This document shows, in pieces, positions 57,105 through 64,000 of a stretch of DNA of 64,000 bases; within the stretch, counting starts at the first letter, position 1; each line of letters opens with the position of its first letter. This DNA is from Stomoxys calcitrans (Eukaryota; Arthropoda; Insecta; Diptera; Muscidae): the NCBI RefSeq assembly GCF_963082655.1, contig NC_081553.1:150116990-150180989 (forward strand). The letters run 5' to 3'. A program made the position numbers and the translations under genes. Below the pieces are notes generated by a model. The model was not told the DNA's origin and made no database searches. It saw nothing but the letters and a program-made list of their open reading frames with translations.

Positions 57105-57900
57105 AAGGGTGATTTTTTATTATCTTTTAGCAACAATCTTTATCTTTTTAGCAACAATAGTTTAAACAGCTCACGCACGTTTGGTGTTTTGTTTCACTGT
57201 CATCTTTAGTTCAACAAGACGATTAATTTAACCATGAATTGTTTTAAAAAACAAACAACGCTTACAAATTATTAAATTTTATTATCAAAATGCGTGCTGT
57301 GTTAAGAAAGTTTATCGCACTCTTCTTCCATTTTACGACGAACCTCATTTTTGGTTCAATGGGTACGTAAATAAGCAGAATTTTCGATTTTGGAGTGAAG
57401 ATCAGTCAGAAGCATTGCAGGAGCTACCAGTGCATCCAGAAAAAGTCATTGGTGCGTTTTATCTGCTGGTGGCATCATTGGACCGTACTTCATTCACAGA
57501 TGATGCGAAACGTGACGTAACTATGAATGGTGAGCTTTACCGTGAGATGATATTCAACTTCCAAGAGCTTGACGTGCATGGTATGTGGTTTCAACAAGAC
57601 GGCTCCACATTCCGCAAAGCACGCGTATGAATGGACTTGTTGAGACGCGAGTTCGGCAAACATTTTACTTCACGTTCGGGATCGGTCGGTTGGCCGCCTA
57701 AATCGTGCGATTTAACGCCCTTAGACTTTTTTTGTGGGGCTATGTTAAAGCTCATGTCTATCCAGACAAGACTGCTTCAATTGACGCATTGGAAGAAAAC
57801 ATTGAGGCATTTATTATGAGATACCGGCGGAAATGTTGGAAAGAGTATGCCAAAATTGGACTAAGCGGATGGACTATTTGAGCCGCAGTCACTATCAACA
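57105..57900 (+). mobile_element. Mariner-like element, right end missing
   Basis: It starts AAGGGTGATTTTTTATT after a TA. It is related to, but diverged from, the elements at 88 and 53226. The right terminal repeat is absent and LINE-A endonuclease sequence follows directly, implying a deletion. Confidence 0.75.
57233..57895 (+). pseudogene. Mariner-like transposase, broken
   Basis: The start is near 57233 (MNCFKKQTTLTN-like, with a frameshift). Further on are FYDEPHFWFNGYVNKQNFRF (first Asp), QELPVHPEK, then FQELDVHGMWFQQDGSTF (second Asp) and GWPPKSCDLTPLDFF (third Asp). An in-frame TGA lies at 57628-57630, and the frame shifts near 57735. By my count 36 residues separate the second and third Asp, a DD36D-type arrangement. 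DDE transposases cut and paste the element; this copy cannot. Confidence 0.8.
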
Positions 57901-57904
57901 TTTT

Positions 57905-58645
57905 CATGAAATATGAATTTAATACTAACGACCTAATAACACTAACTATTGGAAACACCGCTACCTGTGTCAATAGGATTAAGGGGAAAAATCCGAAAAT
58001 CTAATCGATGAGGTTCAGGATTGGAAGATTGCCACGGAACATTCCTTCTCAGACCATCGCTATATTAGGTTTAGAATAGCACGGCCAGCGCCGAATCCGA
58101 TAAACTTCTGTAACAAGTTAAAAACCAACTTGCCAAAATTCCGAAGAGAACCCAGAAGAAAATTTTAGGCAAGGTAATTTAATCTGTCCATGCATAGAAG
58201 ACATTGACGAAAATGCCAACAGGATTACGACTGCGCTAGTAGAGTCTTTCGATGATAGTTGTCCTCTTTGAGGAAGTAAATCAGCCCAAGAAAAACCGTG
58301 GATGACCGAGAAGATTTGCAACATTGGGAAAGGTGTCCGCAGACTTGGTGGAGTCTGCCCTGTACGAGGTTGGGCATAATATAGAAGCATCCTTTGATGC
58401 CAAGATGTACACATTGGCGGTATGCATTGACATGGGGGGGCTTTTAACAATGTGCGGACCGATCCAATCCTTAGACCAGTATCGGGTGGACCCGGTCCTA
58501 AGAGACTGGATAAACCACATGCTAAGGAACAGGCTTGGCACAGGCAACGCCACAGAAGGCATTTTATTGTCACTCCTTGGGTGATCACCATAAATGACCT
58601 TTAACGGATCGTAACTTAGGAGGGATTTGAACCCGTCTGCTATAA
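57905..58645 (+). mobile_element. LINE-A copy 8: endonuclease end and RT start
   Basis: LTLTIGNTAT... and KIATEHSFSDHRYIRFRIAR-type sequence (in shifted frames) mark the endonuclease end. RT sequence follows, with CIDMGGLLTMCGPIQSL, DPVLRDWINHMLRNR and a GGI-type region, and breaks off at about 58645. Deletions remove most of RT. Confidence 0.7.
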
Positions 58646-58654
58646 AGGCTGGGC

Positions 58655-59440
58655 TAGGTTGGTTTTGTTCGCTTTCAAACAAATCAAGCAATTTGCGAAT
58701 CAGTTAAGTCATTTCCGAGAAAAACGGAAGTTGCTGATTCTATCCATAATAAGCACTTCAGGAATGATCCAACATATAATTATCATTTATCTCAGAAACT
58801 GTGAGTGGTATTTACGAGCAATATGGTTGGTTTTGTAAAAATTTGGTTGGCTTTCAAACAAATCAAGCTGTTTGCGATTCTGTTAAGTAATTTACTCGAA
58901 AATCGAAACTTACTTATTCTATCCGAACCAAACACTTCAAGAATGACCAAACTCATAATCATCCTGTCTCGGAAACTTTGAGTGGAAGGTCGAAAAATGG
59001 TGGTTTTGTAGATATTTTTGTTGAATTTCAAACGAATCAAGCTGTTTGCGAATTGGTTGAGTCGTTTCTGAGAAAAACGGAAGTTACTGATTCCATCCAT
59101 AATAGGTACTTCAAGAATGACCCAACATAAAATTATCCTGTATTTCGGAAACTGTGAGTGGTAGATATGACAATTGAGACTGGTTTATTGGGTACTTTTG
59201 TTGGCTTCCGAATGAATCAAACGGTTTGCGAATCGGTTAAGTCGTTTCCAAGAAAAACGAATATTACTTATTCTATCCGTACCAGACACTTCAAGAATGA
59301 CCCAACATATTCTTATCGAATATTTCGGAAACTGTGAGTGGTAGGAATGACAAATAAGGCTGTTTTTGCGTACAATTTTGTTGACATTCAAAGGAATCAA
59401 GTCGTTTGCGAATAGTTCAAGTCATTTTCGAAGTAATAGC
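58655..59440 (+). repeat. Satellite-like array D, right block
   Basis: Units have markers at about 58780, 58960, 59134 and 59312 (spacing 175-180 bp), with the same motifs as the left block. The LINE-A/mariner DNA between 56570 and 58645 interrupts what was probably one array. Confidence 0.85.
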
Positions 59441-60055
59441 CCAACATTCCGCATATCACGAATGGTATGCGAAAGAAAACAACATCCAAGTCATGAAAAA
59501 AGGAATAAAAGTGGTTTCAAATAAGAAACAACAACACCCAACAATGAAAAATAGCAATAAGAAAAGTGTTTTTGAATAACAAACATCCAAAAACGGGGGA
59601 TAGAAAGAAAAGGACAAAACATTGCAGTTGCACACAAGTCCTGTTGTTGCACAAGGAGATATGTATGTTTCAGCAGCAATGCCCCCGCGGGAAACTTAAG
59701 TAGGACCCACATTTGGAAACCTTCCATGAAGCTTATAATTCAACGTCAAACATAGCAAAACAAATTCTAAAAGTCCTTCCAAATTTTGCTTATATAAAAA
59801 CACTTTTCACTTTCCAATCTTTTTCACTTTACAAATTCACTTCGTTCAATATAAGAAAGGAAAATTTTCTTTCAGGGCATTTCTTATATATATATATATA
59901 TATATATATAAATATATATATACGGACAAAAAGCAAGCCGATATGAAACACAAATTACGTTTTCGACGAAGTCAGTGATAGTAAGCAGAATATTTTTAAA
60001 TTATGTTGTCTCTCTCAAATAAAATTTAGAGAGCATTATTTTTTTTTACCATTAC

Positions 60056-60060
<5 letters not shown>
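59441..60060. other. Unassigned spacer before the copia element
   Basis: No gene was recognised. A TA microsatellite lies at about 59886-59922. It may include the start of the copia 5' LTR, which cannot be bounded because the other LTR is outside the window. Confidence 0.5.

Positions 60061-60121
<61 letters not shown>
60061..60121. repeat. (AT)n microsatellite
   Basis: An uninterrupted AT run of about 60 bases. Confidence 0.95.
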
Positions 60122-60124
<3 letters not shown>

Positions 60125-60315
60125 CAACATACATACATATCCTGTAAATGTTTTTTCTGTTATAAGAATATAGAATTAGTTTTCTGTGTTAGTTGTTCCT
60201 ATTCTTTCAAACTGATAATTACTTTTTGTTCTTGAAATAAATTTTATATCAAATTTACATCGTTTCGTGTTCCGCTTATAAAGGGAAAAACAGATTGAAG
60301 AAGATTTTTCCAATA

Positions 60316-60329
60316 GGTTATGGGCCCAG
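60316..60329 (+). promoter_or_regulatory. Copia primer-binding site, half-tRNA type
   Basis: GGTTATGGGCCCAG is the primer-binding sequence known from Drosophila copia. Copia uses an internal fragment of initiator methionine tRNA as primer. Confidence 0.75.
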
Positions 60330-60399
60330 GACGTTGTGGTAATTTATAAGTTTTGATTGTGTGGTCAACGCAAGAATTTGAAGAAAAATTGAAACCATC

Positions 60400-61339
60400 A
60401 TGGCATCGACTCCATTCTTCCAGATAGAGAAGTTGGACGAAAATAACTATGAGACTTGGTCCGTGCAGTGTGCTCATTCATTCTGGAAGCTGGAAGCATG
60501 TAAAAGGTGATGTAAAGAAAATTTCAACTTGGACTGAGGAGTAAAAGAAATCTTGGGATGACATTGATGAAAAGGCTCTTGCTTCTTTGACGCTTAGTGT
60601 GAAGCCTTCCCAGCTTAACTACATAAAGAATTGTGTTACATCGAATGATGCTTGGGAGAAGCTTAAAGATGTTCATAAGCCGAGTGGTCCTATGCAAAAA
60701 GTATCGCTCTATAAGAAGCTGTTAAATTTGAATATGAAGGATAGCAAAAATATGGCTGAATATTTGAACGCATTTTCAAATATCGCAGATCTATTGGCTG
60801 AGGCTGGGATACAGATTCAGGAAGAACTGTTGGTGATAATCCTATTGTCAAGTTTGGAAAAGGATTACGAAAATTTTGTAATAACCATGGAAACTAGAGA
60901 CAATCTTCCTACGCTTATGGCGTTGAAGCAAAAATTGTTGGAAGAATAGGATCGCCGTGAACAAGCTACGAGTGCAAGCTTATCAGTGAGTCAACAGGCA
61001 TTTGGAGCAGCTGGAATAAAGGAAAAGAACTATAATGGTAAGAAACGTGATGAAAAGAAAGAAAAAGGTGCGTGTTTCGTATGTGGAAAAAAGGGTCACT
61101 ATGCCAATAAGTGTAAGGTCAAAGGAGGTGATCATAAATCGTTTACAATGATTGCTGTAGCAGCCGGAACGGAAAAGGAAGCTGATTCAATGCAGTGGTG
61201 CATTGACAGTGGCGCTACAAGCCATATGTGTTCTTTCCGTAACTATTTCACGACTCTGGAGGATTCAAGCGAAATGATAGCGCTAGCCGATAACAGGTCC
61301 ACCAAAGCTGAAGGAAAAGTTTTGTTGAAATTCTGGTAA
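60400..61339 (+). pseudogene. Copia gag and protease, broken
   Basis: The start at 60400 gives MASTPFFQIEKLDENNYETW, the standard copia gag opening. A frameshift near 60470, a TAA at 60541 and a TAG at 60947 interrupt it. The middle frame 60587-60949 is the gag helical domain. A CCHC knuckle follows (CFVCGKKGHYANKC, about 61072-61113), then the protease WCIDSGATSHMCSF with its active-site Asp. The frame ends at 61339 and pol resumes at 61366 in another frame. Confidence 0.85.
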
Positions 61340-61365
61340 ATGGATCGAAAATAAGACTTAAGAAT

Positions 61366-62994
61366 GTGATTTTCTGTCCCGAATTGAATGGAAATTTCCT
61401 TTCCGTCAACAAATTGGTGGAAAACGGATGTACAGTGAAATTCTTCAAGAATGGCGTGACAATTTTAGATGAAGGTCAGTTACTACTGAGAGGTACAAGG
61501 AAGAACAATTTGTTTACTTTTGATGCACAGCCTTTAAGGGAGAACATTTTTGCCATCAATAACTCCAACAACCTATGGCACAGAAGGTTTGGCCATCTCA
61601 ATCATCAGAGCTTGAAAGAGCTATGCTCTAAGAATATGGTGAGTGGAATTAAAATTGAATCTCAATGTAATAGCAAATGCAGTGTGTGTATGGTTGGAAA
61701 AATACACGCAGCCTCATTTCCCAAAGAGTCCGAGAGGAAATCAAATGAATTGCTGGAATTGATTCATTCAGACGTTTGTGGTCCTATGAAGGTTGGGTCA
61801 TTGGGTGGATCAAAGTACTTCGTGACATTTATTGATGATAAATCTCGTCGCATATTCACATATTTCATGAAGAATAAGTCGGAAGTCTTTGAAAAGTTTA
61901 AAATATTTAAGACCATGGTGGAGCGACAAACGGGATGTAAAATCAAGGCCATCAGAAGTGATAATGGTGGAGAATATCTAAGCAAGGAATTTGACAAATA
62001 TCTCGAAGACAATGGCATAAAGTGGCAATTAACTGTTCCATATACCTCTCAACAAAATGGTATAGCGGAACGAGCTAATCGCACATTGGTGGAAATGGGA
62101 CGTTGTCTTCTAATTGATTCTGGACTGGATGAAAGTTTGTGGGCCGAGGCAATCGCAACCGCAACATACCTAAGAAACAGATGTCCATCGAAAAGTTTAG
62201 AAAATACGACTCCTATGGAAGTATGGTCAGGTCGAAGACCATGTGTCAACCATCTGAGAGTGTTTGGTTCGAAAGCAGTTGTGTTGAACAAAAAGGCAAA
62301 TGGTAAATTTGCAGAAAAAGGTATCACAATGGTCATGGTTGGATACTCACTAGTATCGAAAGCGTATAGGCTATACGATCATCAGGCGAAGAACGTTGTG
62401 GAACAAAGGGATGTAATTTTTGATGAAGAGACCGTATCAAAAGATTCTGGCAAAAATATCCCGGAGGTGTATATTCACGTGCCAATGGACAATCGCGAAA
62501 GCCAAGAAATCGTCGAAGAAGAAGCGATTGAAAACAATCAAGAAACCTATGAGGGAGATTCAAGTTCAAACGAATATTTTCAAGAGGCCATAGAATTTCA
62601 TGAATCCACATCATCGGATGAGCCAGAGACCACGGAGCCTATAGAAGCAAAAAGAGGACGAGGTAGACCAAAAATTATAAGGAATGGTAAACCTGGTCGT
62701 CCCCGAAAGGTTTATAATAATAACAATTTATTGAATAATGTGGTGGAGGATAGTATTCCTAAGTCATACAAAGAGGCATTATCCAGTAAATTAGGCAATG
62801 AGTGGAGAAAAGTGATGGAAGCTGAGATGTTATCACATCAACGAAATAAAACATGGACAATGCAAGAACTTCCACCAGGATGCAAACCGATAAACTGCAA
62901 ATGGGTTTATGCGATAAAGAGGAATAAGAATGGCCAGGTGGAGCGCTACAAGGCAAGGCTGGTTGCAAAGGGCTGTGTCAGAAATACGGCATAG
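61366..62994 (+). pseudogene. Copia integrase and RT start
   Basis: This open frame of 542 residues covers several domains. WHRRFGHLNHQSLKELC with CSVCMVGK is the integrase zinc region. The DDE core has LIHSDVCGPM, RSDNGGEYLSKEF and QNGIAERANRTL. A linker contains an AT-hook-like KRGRGRPK, and the RT start is SKLGNEWRKVMEAEM...CKWVYAIKRNKNGQVERYKARL. It ends at a frameshift near 62976, after which RT continues in another frame. All integrase catalytic residues are present. Confidence 0.9.
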
Positions 62995-64000
62995 ACTACA
63001 ATGAAACATTTTCGCCAGTGGTAAGATATTCAACAATCAGAATGTTACTCGCATTAGCTGTCGAGCATAAAATGCACTTGCACCAAGTAGATGTTGTTAC
63101 TGCATATTTGAATGGGGATTTGGATGAAGAAATATATATGCGCCAACCCGAAGGATTTATAGACGAGAACAACAAAAATAAAGTCCTGCGCTTAAATAAA
63201 TCACTTTATGGACTCAAACAAGCTGGACGCGTATGGAATTCAACTCTCAATGATTTTTTGTGCAAGATCGGATTTAAAAGCTGTGAGAGTGAACCTTGTT
63301 TGTACAAGTCGACAAGAAATGGTCATTTAATGCTTATAGCTGTCTACGTTGATGACTTAATAATCGGATGTGAAAATGAAAGCGAAATATTGAAGTTAAA
63401 GAAAGAAATTGCAGCAAATTTCGATTTGACCAATAAAGGAGATATTAAAATAAGTCAAGCTACATTCATCGATGAAATACTGAAGGATTACGGTATGGAG
63501 AATTGTAAGCCAGCTGCAGTACCATTATCACCAGGATATCAAAACAAATGCGATGGTGACTGCAGAAAAGTAGATTCAACTGAATACCAATCTTTGATAG
63601 GCTCCTTGCTGTATTTAGCTCTAACAACTCGGCCAGATATACTTCATTCAGTTACGAAGATTTCACAAAGAAATAAAGATCCGCATGTAGAACATTTGAC
63701 GGCAGCCAAACATATCCTAAGATATTTAAAAGGAACCCGAGATATGAAGTTGCATTTTAGAAGTGGAAATGGGAAACTTATGGGTTACGCTGATGCTGAT
63801 TGGGGCGGATGCACTACAGACAGGAAGTCATATTCTGGATCAATATTTTTTATTGGAAATTGTGTTATTTCCTGGGAATCCAAGAAGCAGGATATAGTCG
63901 CCTTAAGCAGCACTAAAGCAGAATATGTGTCAACATCCAATGCATCAAAGGAAGCGGTATATTTAAGCCGATTATTACAAGAACTTGGATTTTTGAAGGA
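62976..64000 (+). pseudogene. Copia reverse transcriptase and RNase H (open to the window edge)
   Basis: The frame entering at 62976 reads CQKYGIDYNETFSPVVRY, QVDVVTAYLNGDLDEEIYM (motif A), SLYGLKQAGRVWN, and the catalytic YVDDLIIG (about 63345-63368). It then has RPDILHSV and RNase H GYADADWGGCTTDRKSYSG with SSTKAEYVS. It stays open to 64000. Between LTNKGDIK and ISQATFIDEIL about 30-40 residues usual in copia RT (LGMEI region) are missing, an in-frame deletion. Confidence 0.85.

Larger units (their letters stand above)
60122..64000 (+). mobile_element. Copia-type LTR retrotransposon, 3' end beyond window
   Basis: A probable 5' LTR end precedes a primer-binding site (60316-60329). Then come gag (60400 on), protease, integrase, RT and RNase H in the copia order (integrase before RT). 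The element continues past 64000. Gag has a frameshift and stops; pol has a frameshift at about 62976. Confidence 0.85.

Overview
The window is eukaryotic, repeat-rich and AT-rich. It most likely comes from a calyptrate (muscid-like) fly. The evidence is dipteran-type mobile elements: BEL/Pao, Ty3/gypsy and copia LTR elements, several non-LTR families with RNase H, mariner-like DNA elements, and mini-me/Helentron-like repeats with GACG-type and TA microsatellites. No prokaryotic operons, CRISPR arrays, rRNA or tRNA genes were seen. Species is inferred, not proven.

One host gene is recognisable. The exon at 7851-8235 (+) and the terminal exon at 47412-47511 (+, AATAAA at 47561) have matching splice phase. 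Together they read as the C-terminal part of an M13 (neprilysin-like) peptidase homologue in which the HExxH zinc site reads KEILR. If they belong together, the intron is about 39.2 kb and is almost wholly filled with transposons. A degenerate copy of the terminal exon lies at 42639-42693.

Layout. 1-6.6 kb: a mariner end, LINE-A copies (+) and a LINE-B copy (-). 7.8-8.2 kb: M13 exon. 8.3-10.6 kb: LINE-A ORF1 and ORF2 start. 10.9-12.05 kb: mini-me-like element with 153-bp tandem repeats. 12.3-15.6 kb: two inverted gypsy fragments flanking a SINE piece and a perfect 26-bp hairpin. 16.0-26.1 kb: a BEL/Pao element (-) with both LTRs, a 5-bp target duplication and nearly identical LTRs. 26.8-32.5 kb: interleaved tandem arrays of about 153 bp and about 140-177 bp. 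33-34.7 kb: RTE-like LINE (-). 35.2-43.3 kb: LINE-C (-) interrupted by a LINE-A copy with an 8-bp target duplication, then another LINE-A (+). 43.4-47.3 kb: LINE-A (-). 47.4-47.6 kb: M13 terminal exon and poly(A) signal. 48-51 kb: LINE-B (+). 51.1-52.1 kb: gypsy fragments in both orientations. 52.2-53.86 kb: second mini-me-like element carrying a 607-bp snap-back mariner derivative. 53.9-59.4 kb: about 178-bp satellite-like array interrupted by LINE-A and mariner DNA. 60.3-64 kb: copia-type element (+) running off the window.

Nearly all element genes are broken by stops, frameshifts or deletions. The nesting allows relative dating: LINE-A inside LINE-C, a snap-back mariner inside a mini-me-like element, and a mariner inside a LINE-A inside the satellite. 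The BEL element appears youngest by LTR identity. Dense two-orientation TE debris of this sort resembles pericentromeric or piRNA-cluster-like DNA, but that is only a hypothesis here.
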